Shown here piece after piece: positions 33,609 to 45,935 of a stretch of 64,000 bases of DNA (position 1 is the first letter of the stretch; each line of letters opens with the position of its first letter). The position numbers and the translations under genes were made by a program. Origin of the DNA: Perognathus longimembris pacificus (Eukaryota > Chordata > Mammalia > Rodentia > Heteromyidae); assembly GCF_023159225.1 (NCBI RefSeq), contig NC_063184.1, positions 13,319,528-13,383,527 of the forward strand, in the 5' to 3' direction. The notes beneath the pieces are model-generated. The model had not been told where the DNA came from, searched no databases, and saw nothing but the letters and a program-made list of their open reading frames with translations.

Positions 33609-34809
33609 TTTCCAAATTTTTATTATCAAACTGATGTACAGAGAGGTTACAGTTTCATACATTAGGCATCGGATACATTACTTGTACTGTTTGTTACCTC
33701 GTCCCTCATACCCCCCTTCCCCCACCCCCTTTTCCTTTCCCCCCATGAGGTATTCCATTCACTTAGACCAAACAGTTTTGCAAGTATTGCTTTTGTAGTT
33801 GTTTTTCTTTTTTTACCCTGAGTCTCTTAATTTTGGTATTCCCTTTCAATTTCCTAGTTCTAATACCATTATACATGGTTTCTAATATACTCAGATAATG
33901 TTACAGAGATAGTGTAGGTACAACCTCAGGAAAGTGATTCAAGAACATCATCTATAATAGATGCTACAGATATACATGGTACGTTGAAAGTAGTTACAAT
34001 TGTGATATAACAATCGTTTCCATAACATGGAGTTCATTTCACTTAGCATCATCTTATGTGTTCATAAGGGTATAGCCATTGGGTTCTTGTGATCCTCTGC
34101 TGTAACTTGCCTAAACCTGTACTAATTACTCCCAGTAAGGGAGACCATAGAGTCCATGTTTCTTTGGGTCTGGCTCACTTCACTTAGTATAATTTTTTCC
34201 AAGTCCTTCCATTTCCTTACAAATGGGGCAATGTCATTCTTTCTGATAGAGGTATAAAATTCCATTGTGTATATGTACCACATTTTCCTGATCCATTCGT
34301 CTACTGAGGGGCATCTGGGTTGGTTCCAGATTCTCACTATGACAAATTGCGCTGCGATGAACATTGTTGTGCTGGTGGCTTTACTGTGATTTTGTTTGTG
34401 GTCTTTTGGATAGATACCCAAAAGTGGGGCTGCTGGGTCATAGGGGAGTTCTATATTTAGCCTTCTGAGGAATCTCCATACTGCTTGCCAGAGTGGCTGA
34501 ACCAGTTTACATTCCCACCACCAATGAAGTAGGGTTCCCTTTTGGCCACATCCCCTCCAACAATTGTTATTGTTAGTTTTCTTGATGTATGACATTCTTA
34601 CCGGGGTAAGATGGAATCTCAATGTTGTTTTGATTTGCATTTCTTTTATGGCCAGTGATGTAGAGCACTTTTTCATATGTCTCTTGGCCATTCTCATTTC
34701 CTCATCAGAGAAGTCTCTTTTTAAGTCTTTAGCCCACTTGTTGAGGGGGCTATTGGTTCTTTGCAGTTTTGTTTTGGAAGAAGGTAATTTTTTTAGTTCT
34801 GCATATATC
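33609..34809 (-). mobile_element. LINE-1, 5'-truncated, between 111-bp direct repeats
   Basis: A 1.2-kb minus-strand LINE-1: T run at the 3' edge, 3' UTR with a G-rich strand tract at 33710-33745, then the ORF2 C-terminal part, truncated at 34809. The sequence is close to the copies at 13446 and 60469. The flanking repeats are far longer than usual LINE-1 target-site duplications. Confidence 0.95.
34122..34809 (-). pseudogene. LINE-1 ORF2 C-terminal fragment
   Basis: A 191-residue minus frame (34122-34697) is uninterrupted and ends at the natural ORF2 stop position shared with the other copies. It carries [21 protein letters not shown], then [11 protein letters not shown], then [20 protein letters not shown], typical of the ORF2p C-terminal region. 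Endonuclease and reverse transcriptase are missing through 5' truncation, so it is an inactive fragment, the best preserved C-terminal piece in the window. Confidence 0.95.
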
Positions 34810-34920
34810 GATGCAGGGACAATTCATAAATATCTCTAAATAATTGCTACTAACATTTGGTCTAATTCCTTTTGGTTTGGACCTCCTCTTTTCTACTGCA
34901 GATAGTAATTATCACTTTTT
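34810..34920 (+). repeat. Right copy of the 111-bp direct repeat
   Basis: Partner of 33498-33608. Beyond it (34921 on) the sequence is unrelated to that following the left copy, as expected for an insertion duplication. Confidence 0.95.
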
Positions 34921-35837
34921 AATGTGCTTTGAAATTTTAGAACAGAATCCTTGTGGAGTGCATGGGGCATTCTTGAACTGTTTTCAGAACATTCTTTTCC
35001 CCAAGCCACAGCACCAGCTGCTCTTCTGCCTTAGTCAGTTAGTGTTTTTTGATGCTTTTAAGAATGTGTGGATAATAAAACAGAATCTGAGACATTGATC
35101 CAGTTGGTGCTATTTTAAGGAGGCGATTATAGCAAAATGAGACACTGATTTATAATGTATTGTTCTTCTTTCTGGTCTAGACTAAATTGCATGATTTGTC
35201 ACAGAGGTAACTGATTTGTCATTCAGAGGAAGAAATTGTCTATTTCTGTAACTGCAGAACAATTGAATGGAGTCTTTCTCTCCACCCCCCCCCCTTTTTT
35301 TTTCCTTTTTGGTGTGTGTGCTAAAAGTGAATGCTGTCTTATGTTAAGAAATTATGATGGGCTAAGGTTATTGACATCTATTTTGGCAGTTGTACAAGTG
35401 TATTGAAGTCAATGTCGGAACGATTAGCATAATTCAGTATGAAATCCTTCTCTGGAAGATTAAGTTTTATTGCCTCTGATATTTAAAAAGTGAACTAGAA
35501 TTTCAGCTCAAATTATGGGTGTGTTGCTTAGCACCAGTATTTTGTGATTCAGTATCTAAAGCCGTCTTGGAAATTTTGTTGACTGAAACAGCTCGCTTCC
35601 ATTCTAGCATGCCATGTCAGAAAAACAGTTTGAAGAATTTGGAATGTGTTATATCAAAACTACACAGGGAAAATTTATCTACATAGATTCTGATATAGTC
35701 TCTTGTTCATTTTGTAGATATATTGATCAAAAGATTTAAAGGCACATTGTTGTCTTCTATCCAACCTACTCTGCAAATTGTATATAAAACTGGTTGACTT
35801 TAGATATGATCCAGCGTGTGTTGGCTGATTGCATATG
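34921..35837. other. Unassigned sequence
   Basis: A C/T homopolymer junction lies at about 35284-35309. No gene or classified repeat. Confidence 0.5.
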
Positions 35838-36010
35838 ACAGTGTTCTGTGTCAGATACTGTTGATGCTTAAACCACTTTTAATTTTCATCATTCAGCTGA
35901 TTGGTAGAAAGACTTAATTTCCTTACTTTGCTCTTGGGGATGCAGACTCAGCTAACTAGCTGAAAGTCCCATGGAGTAACTTGGAGAACTACGATGGGAT
36001 CAGATCTTCC
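35838..36010 (+). mobile_element. Probable MIR relic
   Basis: GTGTCAGATACTGTTGATGC, then TTTTCATCATTCAGCTGATT, then GACTCAGCTAACTAGCTGAA loosely follow the MIR order from 'ccaggcactg' to 'acacagctagtaa'. Confidence 0.5.
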
Positions 36011-36614
36011 CGAGTTACAAACCCATGCTTTCCATTTTTCCCTGTGGCCTCACAGCAAGAAACATGTCTTCAGATGCACACTGATAAACTGGCTTAGAAA
36101 ATCCCCTAGATTTGGGTCCCGAGGATAGGATTCAGAGCAGTTTTATTGAATTCCCGACCACACACCTCAAGCCATGTAAAAAGAGACATTGTCGTCTTGC
36201 AGTTGTCTTTCCTGGATCTGTCTGTGAATTTTTGTCTTCTTTGATATATAATATCCCATACCACAAACAGGAATGCTTGAGATTAATGTGAGATTAGTGT
36301 CAGATGATCTGGCCATCATTAAAATCTTTACATGTAAAATGAGGAAATTGCACTAAGTAATAGTTAGATCTTAGGACTTGTACAATGCACAATTCTGAAA
36401 GTGCAAAAGAGTTTATCACACAACATGGGGCTGACTTTTGAGTATCTGAGTATCTAGTGGTCTGAATTACTGGAATATAGTCAGTAGGTAATGGCAATAG
36501 TTATATGTCACATTTATGTTAATAATACATTAAAAGTTCTATATGACTTTCCTTCATTTCTTCTTTACACTGCTTTAGAGAATCTGAGTGTACTTTTACC
36601 ACCTTTTGTTTTTT
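36011..36614. other. Unassigned sequence
   Basis: Nothing recognised. Confidence 0.5.
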
Positions 36615-36848
36615 TGTTTCATTGGTTTGTGCAGCTTGAACTCAAGGCCCAAGCACAGTCCCTGAACTTTTTTGCTCCCTTGAGCTAGCCATCTAGCAAT
36701 CTACCACTTTGAGCCACAGCTCCACTTCTGGTACTCTGGTGGTTAACTGGAGTCTCAAGGGGACTTTTCTTCCTAGGCTGGCTTCTAACGGCGATCCTTA
36801 GATCTCAGCCTCCAGAGTAGCTAGGATTATAGCCACAGGCGCCTGGCT
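36615..36848 (-). mobile_element. Composite SINE
   Basis: CAGCTTGAACTCAAGGCCCA, the reversed right monomer, then CAGCCTCCAGAGTAGCTAGG and GCGCCTGGC. Confidence 0.85.
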
Positions 36849-37439
36849 TTTCTTGCATTTTTCTTTGTATTAAGTCCTTTAACACAAGACCTTTGGGTTG
36901 GCATTCTGACATTGGCTTAGATGATCCTCCTTTTGATGATTTGAATAGTCCCTGTATGATGATTAACACATTATTGATCAATTTTGTAGCAGCCACTGGG
37001 CACTTAAGCTGCCAGCAATACACATGCCCTCGTGAAATTACATGAGAGGTTTTTGGTGAAATATAGCGGGTGCCTGTCATGAGAAAGGATAGCAATTAAT
37101 CACTGGCAATGGTACCAAAATAATACTGTTTCTGGTACAATAATGTGTTTTTATTGCAACACCATACCATGAAAGTGTACCTTAGAAAATGTTTGGCTTA
37201 TATTGCATCTAAGGGAGCTTCACTTAGATGGTATGGCTTTGTTGGCCATGATGGTAAAAGTACAGTGATTTATCCACTTGTACTGGAGGACAATCTTCTT
37301 ACTCGCCACCATACCGTGTCTTTGTATTCCAGTCAGTACTTGTGGCACTGTCCTAGCCATTCTCTGACATGACCAGGGGGGTGGAAAAAAATCCAGTAGC
37401 TTAGTGCTCCTCTAACAAGGCAAAACTTTGTCTTTCTGG
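36849..37439. other. Unassigned sequence upstream of the Tigger remnant
   Basis: It may include degraded 5' sequence of the transposon, but I cannot show it. A 75-residue plus frame at 37145-37372 is not recognised. Confidence 0.4.
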
Positions 37440-37745
37440 TGCAGTTGAGTGCCCCTTTTAAAATCAAGTGCCATGTTTATTGCTGGGCTTTTGCTGTGTA
37501 AGATGGCCCCGAGGCCCAGTGCTGGTGTGCTATTCGGCATCTAAGTGCATGGAGGCGATGATGCGCCTTACAGCATGCTTCTGTTTGTTAGATAGCTTCG
37601 TTCAGGGGACAGTTAAGTAGTCCTTCTGGCGACCAGTTCAATGTTAACATCAATGCTTTATGTTACATAAGGTGTCTATAAATAGAAACATGCATACATG
37701 CAAGTTATGGATTGAGTGGTTTTAAAAATGTGACAGGAAGCATAT
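37440..37745 (+). pseudogene. Tigger (pogo/Tc1-mariner superfamily) DNA transposon remnant, transposase N-terminus
   Basis: GATGGCCCCGAGGCCCAGTG, then GATGATGCGCCTTACAGCAT, then TTAGATAGCTTCGTTCAGGG, then CCAGTTCAATGTTAACATCA and ACATAAGGTGTCTATAAATA follow the start of the Tigger transposase gene. There the family encodes a MAPKRSAGVL-type N-terminus and a CENP-B-like helix-turn-helix. Here the frame reads MAPRPSAGVLFGI and then a stop. Further indels break it, and the DDE catalytic domain was not found downstream. An ancient immobile relic. Confidence 0.7.
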
Positions 37746-39309
37746 AAAAGCATCTTATAGGAGCGGTGATCTACAATGTTTGAATTTTTGGTGCTTGTGG
37801 CACCTTTATAAGCCATTGCTTCTACATATACCAAGAATAAGCTGTAGTTAGAATAACAACAAAAACCTCCAAGATGACAAAGAGGATTTTTCAAATTGAG
37901 CTGTTTAGAAATTTAGTTTTCCTCAGGGAAAGAAGGAACCCCTAATTTAAAGGTATTTTATGTTTGTTTTTTTTTTTTAAATCAGATGAGTATTCTGGGA
38001 TTTTCCTTAAGGTATTAAAATGTGTTATGTGCTTCTCCCCACCCACCCACCCACCTGCCCCTTCTCATGCTCCATTCTGCATTTTGGCACTTCTTTAGAC
38101 ATAGACTGGAAGTCACTACGTAATTGATCATAATACGTTAACTAGGGACTGAATGTTCTTTTTATAAATCTCTGCCATTTTTCCCAAGGCAAGCTTAGTA
38201 TTACATTTTATTGTACCGAGAAGGGTTCTTGGTAGATGATTTTCAGAAGACATTGTCAGATACCAACTGACTGAAGTGGTCATTTCATGGGCGAGCTCCT
38301 CTTTCCTGTGAGTTGACTTGTGTGTCTCTCAGGGACACCGCATCATGATCAGCAGGGAGATTAGGGGGATGGCAGGTTCCCTAGGGACTTTCCTCAGATG
38401 AACTAAGTCAGGTTTTCTGGGAGTATGACTCATGCTTGTATTTTAAAAAGGTGCCCTATGTGCACTTCAGTTTGAGGTGCACTCTTCTTTTGACTTGGAG
38501 GAAACATGAAGAGCTACAGTTAATTCTTCTGTTGCCAAAATGGATTTTCACATTTTAATCTCTATGAGGGTATGCACATATGTGTGTGCGTGTGTATGTG
38601 TGTGTGTATTTATAGACACAAATTAATAAGCCTAATATGTGAAAATACAGAAAATATAGACAAACTCAAGGATTGTAAATTGCCATTTAGTGACCTTGCT
38701 AAACTTGAAGTATAGTTTTGTTGCTTTTGGGTTAGTCACTCATGGAACTTTCATACATGATTTCCCGTGAAGAAAACACCTTCAAAGTAAATACCTTCAG
38801 ATGTATATTCAATTTATATATTACATATTAATATTTTATACTATTCATTTAATTACTTCAAACTCCTGTTGGGAAGTTTTTTCTTTTACTCTCCTCAATG
38901 TATTTTTTTTTTTTTACTCTTGAATATTACCTGCAATTTTTAGAAATAGCTACAGGTTTTTTTGAGCTTGATCCAGGGTTTAGGATAATGGTGATAGGCA
39001 TAATATATGCCATTTGTGTTTATAAAGAAGAAGGAGCTGGAGAGAAAAGTAATCAAATGGTCTGAAAAACCTTGAAAAGAAAAGATCTGAAAAGGTTACT
39101 GAAATTTCCCATTAAAAATGTATATAATGCTTTTAGTTCCCAGAAATATTTTCTGACTTGACTTTTGGAAATTCTCACCTGCCAGTTCCTAATACTCCTA
39201 GAGCTTTGGGGATTTGGAGTTCTAAATTCACTGTTTAGGAAGAACCATCAGTAGTATAGTTTTGTGGCAAAAGTTGGAATATAATAATTTCTGCTATTCT
39301 TATGTCAAA
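37746..39309. other. Unassigned sequence, 1.6 kb
   Basis: Contains a CCCA repeat at 38039-38056 and a GT tract at about 38577-38611. No gene recognised. Confidence 0.5.
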
Positions 39310-39542
39310 CTTGCTGGGTGCCGGTGGCTCATGCCTATAATCCTAGCTTCTCAAGAGGCTGAGATCTGAGGGTCGAGGTTCAAAGCCAGCCAGGGAAGGA
39401 AAGTTGGTGAGATTCTTATTTCCAATTAATCACAGAAAAAACAGGAAGCATCACTGTAGCTCAAGAGGTAGAGTGCTAGCCTTGAGCAAACATTGCTAAG
39501 GCACAGCGCTCAAGAGTTCAAGCCCCAGGACTGAAAGAAAAA
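39310..39542 (+). mobile_element. Composite SINE
   Basis: Starts GCTGGGTGCCGGTGGCTCAT, a well-preserved 7SL-like head, followed by the right monomer, ending CAGGACTGAAAGAAAAATAA. Confidence 0.9.
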
Positions 39543-39774
39543 TAAAAATAAAATCCCAATTTTCAAAACTTAAGAATATAAGACTGACTCCTTCCTGGTT
39601 CCAGTAGCTATATCGGATTAGTAACATTTGTTTTGAGGTAAGATTATTATTGATGGTCTGATAGGCAGCTTAATGTAGATCATAAAAATGAAAATATCTA
39701 CAGCAGAACATTAGAATCTTTATTTCAAGAGATGCCAGGAGATGTAAAATTAAATTCTAGCCTGAGAAGAGACA

Positions 39775-39868
39775 ACAGACTGATAAACAAGAACTGGCTT
39801 TACTCATTACCTGACTTAAGTAACTGTAACCCCTCTGTACATCACCTTTACAATAAAATTTAAACAAA
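39775..39868 (+). mobile_element. Old LINE-like 3' end, type X
   Basis: TACTCATTACCTGACTTAAG, then AACCCCTCTGTACATCACCT, then TACAATAAAATTTAAAC. Confidence 0.65.
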
Positions 39869-40024
39869 GAAAAAGAAAAGAACTAGGTGCCACCCTGTAG
39901 GAATGAATTCTTTGAGCTGCTTGCCTGTGATGGAGCTGAAGGCTAAAAGATCAGCTCCCTGATCACATCCAGGGCTCTGAATACAGCACCTTCCTGTGCC
40001 CCAAACCACTTTGATTTCGGGTTT

Positions 40025-40102
40025 TTTTTCAGTGCTGAAACTCAAATGCATTGCCTCTGCAGCTAGGCAAGCAAGCACTCTACCACAGAGCCACATACAT
40101 CC
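40025..40102 (-). mobile_element. ID-like SINE fragment
   Basis: TTCAGTGCTGAAACTCAAAT, then GGCAAGCAAGCACTCTACCA, the reverse of the ID B- and A-box regions. Confidence 0.6.
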
Positions 40103-41215
40103 TTGTGCTGGATGATTTATAAGTTAATGAAACTAATTGCATTTCTTTCCAAATGTATATAATATGGAATTATTGAAACAATGGAGATTTGTACAGATTC
40201 TCTTCAGTCGGTGTTTTTTTTTTTTTTTTTAAGTAATGCAGGTTTTCCATTCCAATATGTAGATTTATTTAATCTTGAGCCCAGGTCTGACAGCCTCCCT
40301 TGGGACTATGTCTGGTTTATAACTGTGAAGACAGTGTGACCTTTCTAAACTCCCTAAGGTCATGGAGGAAATAGTTGAGTAGGTGTGGGAAGTAAGGATT
40401 CTAAATCCTACATGTAGCATTAAAGAGAAGGGAGACAGAATTTATAAAGTAAACATATAAAATGGTGTGTAGCCATTATTCAGTTGATAATTAAAGTAAG
40501 ATAACTTAATATCAACTATTGAGAACATAAATTATTGTAAATGGTAGAGGCCCAAAAGATATGGCAGAATTGAGCGTTTATTTGACCATTTCTTTGAAAA
40601 TAAACTTTTAAGAGATGTAATAGTTCAAATGTTAAGAATTCTTAGAACTGAAGAATGAATAGCTATTGCGAGTTCCACAGTTGGAGTTACAAAACATGGC
40701 AATAGGTATAATTGTGAAATAATGTTAGGTTTTATTTTAAAGTTAGTTTCCCAGCCTGGTGGGCTGAGATTTGCACCCACTCAAGTCCTTAATTTCTCAT
40801 TTCAGGGATTACAAAAGCAGCAACATTGGCCTGTGTCTGTGTCCTTCTGAGAATTTTATTTGGCATGCAAAGTCTTTAAAATTTGAAACACTCAAAAAAA
40901 GACTAGTATTAAAGCTACAGTGATTCACTTAAGAAAGGAATGTTTGCATTCAGCTGTAATCAGGAGCCCTTCTGTTTTGTCAGTTGATCAGTAAGAAGAA
41001 GGCCAAGGGAGCTAGGTTTGTAGTAATTCTGGACTGCAGCCCTAATCACAGGTGTGAATTGTGTCCTGTAACTGTTAATAGCATTATAGTATCCTCAGTA
41101 TAATAAAAAATAAGATTGCTTAAAATAATAGAGGTGGCAAATAGTTATTTGGCATGTATGTCTCAACTATCTGGGTTCCCTCGCCCCCCCCTCACCCCCC
41201 CCCCATTTCTCCCTT
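40103..41215. other. Unassigned sequence, 1.1 kb
   Basis: T run at about 40214-40230. The C-rich run at 41185-41203 abuts the next SINE. No gene recognised. Confidence 0.5.
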
Positions 41216-41440
41216 GCTTTTTTCTTTGGTGCTGGTGTTGTCCTTGAGCATCTTGTGCTCAAGACTAGCACTCTACCACTTGAGCCATAACTCCACTTCT
41301 GTCTTTCTGTCTTTTTGGTAGTATATTGCAGATAAGCATCTCACAGACTTTCCTGCCCAGGCTGGTTTTGAACCCCAGTCTTCAGAACTCAGCCTCCTGA
41401 GTAGCTAGGATTACAGGCATGAGCTGCCGGTGCCCAAGTT
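41216..41440 (-). mobile_element. Composite SINE
   Basis: Reversed right monomer (AAGACTAGCACTCTACCACT), then AGCCTCCTGAGTAGCTAGGA and the end CTGCCGGTGCC. Confidence 0.9.
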
Positions 41441-41751
41441 CCTTTCTGTTGTTATAACAGATATGTGTATATATTTTGAGTAGTAAAAATGAAGCACTTG
41501 CTTAATGTAATTTCTGGCAAACCAAAGCCTACTGGGTTCAAACATGTTTCTGCATAGTCTCGCAGACATTACATGTGGTTGTATCCATCACTGTTTCAAA
41601 GCAAGTTTGGAATTTTGGTATGGTTTCTACAAGTATTGGTTGTAAATGGTAGAGTGGACACTTTCCAGAAATCATTGGAGAAATTTCCACAAACTTTTAT
41701 TCTACTCTAATGAAACAGTGATGAGGCAAATTTGAGAACTTTGGAAACTGC

Positions 41752-41878
41752 CTCATTTTGGGGAGAATGGTGGATGGGGTGACATTGACTGAGATGCATT
41801 ACACTCATAAACTGACATGTTGAATTGAAACCCCTTTGTACAACTACTCAACCATAACAGTAATATAAAAAGGAAAAT
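41752..41878 (+). mobile_element. Old LINE-like 3' end, type Y
   Basis: GGGGTGACATTGACTGAGAT, then CATTACACTCATAAACTGAC, then AACCCCTTTGTACAACTACT and an A-rich end. Confidence 0.7.
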
Positions 41879-41883
41879 TTGCT

Positions 41884-42060
41884 GTACAAATGTCTGTAAT
41901 CCAAGCTATCATAGAGGCAGGAGGATTGAAAGTTTGAGGTCAGTTCAGGTACAATTAGTGAAACCCTATCTCAAAAAACAGAAGGGCTGAGGGCATGGCT
42001 CTAGTAGTAGAACACACCTGTTCAAGGTCCTAAATTCAATCTCTGCCCCCCCCCCCCAAA
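41884..42060 (+). mobile_element. Old B1-ID-type SINE
   Basis: ATGTCTGTAATCCAAGCTAT and GAGGCAGGAGGATTGAAAGT are B1-like. GGGCTGAGGGCATGGCTCTA is ID-like, and it ends in a C run at about 42046-42057. Confidence 0.75.
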
Positions 42061-43696
42061 TCAATATAAGGTTTAAATGTGTTTTTTTCTATTTTAGAAT
42101 TTTATGAATTCTTCACCCCAAATTAGTGAATGAAAGATATTGCACTGGGTTAGGAGGCTTATTTCCTGGGAATTTATGGCTCTAATGACTTACTCTAACA
42201 TTCAGTTAACACACTGTTCAGTCTTGGTTCTATATTTTAGCCATAAAAATTTCTGGAAAATGTTCCACACATGCCAGTAAGATATTTGTCTACTTATATT
42301 CTTTTTAGAGGAATTTGAAATGCAGAAACCTCATAAACAACGTGACACAGAGGATAGTAAAATAACGATATTGCAGGGAATAAATCATATTTTGTTTGGT
42401 TACTAAAAAGAAAGAAAATTGTTTCCATGTGCTCTACAGCAACTTGAATTTAGTTCCTAGAATTTAGATTTTGATAAAGTACTGCAGAACGTCTTCCTAT
42501 TGTTATAATCTTAGTGACGTTATCCCTGTGAGGTTTGATTTTATTTTAATAGTAGAACACTTTTCTATATACTTATAAAAAATTCTCCTCAGTATAGAAG
42601 TGCTATAGATAAGATAATAAAGATATTGTTGGTGTAATTGACACATAGTAGAATTAATTCCAGTCTTCAAATTTTCACTTCAACATGTCATTAAAATTCT
42701 CCACATTCTGTGGGAGGAGCCACAGGGTATCTGGTGTAGAACCTTTTGGGTAGTCTTTGTGTCTAGCTTGAATTGCTTTTGTTCATAGTATTTTGTGATG
42801 TAGAGTTATTTCTGAATATCTCATCAGTTGAGGGAAACCACAAGTACCTAAAGTGGACCGGATGTCTGCTTAATCTCAAGAAATCTTCAAGTTCAGAAGT
42901 ACTGGCTCACCAAAGAGAAAAATCAGTTAATCTTTAAAATAAAATGTAATGAACCAATAAAAGAACCACAGTTTAAATGGCTGACATCATACTAAATGTC
43001 TTCCAGAAATCAGAGATTTTCTCATAGTGTGCTTTTTTCCTGTCTTTTTTTGAGTTTTTTTCCTCTTGGAGAATATACAAAGACTCCATTGAGAACTCAG
43101 AATAGGCAGTGGCTGTGATATGGAATTATTGCCTTTATTAGATTAGAAAGAAGGTTATGATAAATGGTACTTTTGAGCCTGCTTCCTAATTACTAAATAA
43201 AACAGTATAGAAAGATTTTTCTATCACATTACAGATAAAGAAATAAGACTTGGTTTTTTTCAGATGTAATAGGGTAGAAATAATATATGTACAGCTATTT
43301 TTAGCACAGCATTTTTTGTATAAGGTACCAAAGACATAGATTTATTGAAAACAAAATTTGCATTTTATAATTTCATATGGTCATATGAAAGATGACATCA
43401 TGGAAAATTACAACTGCAGCTTGGAAAGTGGGAAAATCTTAGTGTTTTCCTTCTTCCATTAGTTGAAACACAGCAAAGCCATAGGTTGCCGGTGCCATGA
43501 TGCGTTGGCTTGTAAAGCTTAGGGAGAATGTCAGAGTGAATGAAAATAAGGGTGAGGAGGTAGAGTAGATCAAGGCGTAGCTGAAAACTCGTGTCCTGCT
43601 TTATGTTTCTTTGCTTGGGGAGATGGCACAGAGAGCAGTGAGGGGAAGATAGTGGAGATGTAGGTAACCAAGACTTGAAGTGGGGATTAAAAACTG
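42061..43696. other. Unassigned sequence, 1.6 kb
   Basis: AT-rich. No classified repeat or gene. It is one of the longest repeat-free intervals in the window. Confidence 0.5.
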
Positions 43697-43960
43697 GTCA
43701 TTAGGCCTGGATCTGGTGGCTCATGCCTGTTATCATAGCTATTCATGAGGCTGAGATCTGAGGATCACGGTTCAAAGCCAGCCCAGGCAAGAAAGTCTGG
43801 GAGATTCTTATAGCCAGTAAAACTACTCAGAAAAGGCCAGAAGTGGTGTTCTAGTTTAAGTGGTAGAGTGCTAGTCTTGAGTGAAAGAAGCTCAGGGACA
43901 GTGCCCAGGTCCTGAGTTCAAGCCCCAGGACTGGCCCCAAAACAAACAAAACACCCCAAA
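43697..43960 (+). mobile_element. Composite SINE
   Basis: GGTGGCTCATGCCTGTTATC head; GGCCAGAAGTGGTGTTCTAG right monomer; ends CCCAGGACTGGCCCCAAAAC. Confidence 0.9.
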
Positions 43961-44639
43961 TCCTGGTCATTAAAAACTTTAAATTATTTGTCGTCAGTCG
44001 TCTTTGTACCTTCTTTGCACGTTGATAGTTACTGCCTCAAAATATATGCTCTGGGTAAGTGAGGAAGAGTATGAGTACGTGGAAAATACATATGTCTAGA
44101 AAGAAATCTCACATGTAATTCATACAGAGGAGTCGTCAGCGGCCTCAGCTTTATCACCTGTAAAATGTGGACTTGCAGATGTTCGGCATAGTTCCTTCTC
44201 ATTCTGTTTTATTGTGATTGGGTAATTGTGTAAGTAAATCCTTCCTCACTGGCTTGCTTGCATTTATACTTATGGAATTCCCAACTGAAGGCCACAGGCA
44301 ACTTTCCCAGGAAAAGTTTATGTTAACTCAATTTGATACAAGTTTCAATGGATGTGTTCCTGGGTAATTCTTAGAAAATTTGCAGTTGCTTTGAGCCTGC
44401 ATCTAGAACCAGGTAGATAGCATTGACTGCATCCTTGAGATGCAGAAAAGAGTGGTCACCTAGAGTGTGGTGGGGATCTATTCCAACTAGGACCCTAGTT
44501 TTCTAATCAAAGATTAGAAAAAAAAAGGAAAAACAAATATTTGAATATGAAGCTCATGCTTATTGCAGGTTGGAATTGTAGATCTCAGTATGATCTCACT
44601 AGATCGAAAACTCCAATAAATAGTGGCTGCTAGTTTTTG
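43961..44639. other. Unassigned sequence
   Basis: Nothing recognised. Confidence 0.5.
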
Positions 44640-44885
44640 TGTGTGCAGTGCACATGGGTTTGGGCACTGGTCCTGGGGCTTGAACTCAAGAGGCTGATCA
44701 CTGTCACTGAGCTTTTGTGTTCAAGGCTAGTGCTCTACCACATGAGCCACAGATCCATTCCAGCTTTTTATTTTTTGGTGATCTCATGGACTTTCCTGCC
44801 TGGGTTGAAGTTGAACCTCCATCCTCAGATCTCAATCTCTCCTGAGTAGCTAGGATTATAGGTTTGAGCCACTGGCGTCTAGTAA
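44640..44885 (-). mobile_element. Composite SINE
   Basis: GGGGCTTGAACTCAAGAGGC, reversed right monomer, then CTGAGTAGCTAGGATTATAG and CCACTGGCGTCTAG. Confidence 0.85.
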
Positions 44886-45639
44886 TTTGTTCATTTTTGC
44901 TGGGTGAGTACAACCCTTATTTCAGGGTTGCATGTTTACAGGAAGGAATGTCTTTTTACCCCCAAAAGACGAAAGCTATACACACACATAGGTTTCATAA
45001 GTTGAATAAGGTCATGTTGAGTGATAAATTATATCAAAATTTGAAATGATAGAGGCAAAAATCTAAATTGAGGCTGGCCCACCCTGAGTTTGGACAGAGT
45101 TAGAATCTTCTGAGGTTTTTCTTGTTGAACTGTCTAGAATAATCTTCGTTGAAAAGTAGGAAGAAAAAGGCAGTCGATTTTGTACTTAGTAACACTAATA
45201 GTATAATAATAAACCATGCTTTTTACTCTGCAAAGCTCTGGGGGGCCTCCAAATTGCATCTTGTCAAACATAACGTATTCCCCATTGTGGGAGTATCTTA
45301 AGAGGAGAGAGAGTGCCTTCTGCAGTACTGGCAGCTGAGGAATGACTTCACTGTATTCCGTGAGGTTGATCTGACTGCTGTCAGTTATTTAATACAAGGA
45401 TGACTACTTTGGAGATAGCACCCCTCCCCAAAGATGATGTGGGCATAAGATAGTACCTAAGGGCATAGGCTCTGGCATTAAACCAACTGGGCACACACCT
45501 GGCTCCACCTGTACATAACATAACCTGTAACAGAAAGCTGTGGGAATGTTGCATGTAACAAAGTGCCAGTGCTTTTGAAACTGAAGAACTAACATAGCTG
45601 CTTAAAATACTGGCTTGTGTATAATTAAGAATTGCTGTG
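44886..45639. other. Unassigned sequence
   Basis: Minus frames of 90 and 63 residues over 45381-45653 are not recognised. No repeat identified. Confidence 0.45.
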
Positions 45640-45870
45640 TGGAAGTAAGGCATAGGCGGCTCATAACTTTAATCTTAGCTACTCAAGAGACTGAGATCTG
45701 AGGATGGAGATTCCAAGCTAGCCTGGACAGGAAAGACTGTGAGTTTATCTCCAGTTAACCACCAAGAAGTAGGAAGTAGTGCTGTGCCTGAAGTGATAGA
45801 GTGCTTGCTTTGAGCAGATGAAACTCCCACTAGTTAAAGCTAGTTCAAGCCCCAGAACTAGCACCAAAAA
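45640..45870 (+). mobile_element. Composite SINE
   Basis: GAGACTGAGATCTGAGGATG head and a diverged right monomer (GCTGTGCCTGAAGTGATAG), ending CCCAGAACTAGCACC. Confidence 0.85.
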
Positions 45871-45894
45871 TAAATAAATAAATAAATACATACA

Positions 45895-45928
<34 letters not shown>

Positions 45929-45935
45929 AATACAT
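45871..45935. repeat. (AAAT)n / (ACAT)n microsatellite at a SINE tail
   Basis: The SINE A tail has become AATA then CATA tetranucleotide repeats. A minus frame reads Tyr/Val/Cys/Met repeats, which are not a gene. Confidence 0.9.

Noticed and set aside
33498..34920. The 111-bp repeats as LTRs of a small element
   Set aside because: They lack TG...CA ends, promoter and polyadenylation order, and the sequence between them is a plain LINE-1 3' end.
40335..40430. Possible MIR trace
   Set aside because: CTCCCTAAGGTCATGGAGGA resembles 'gcccaaggtcacacagc', but no flanking MIR landmarks support it.
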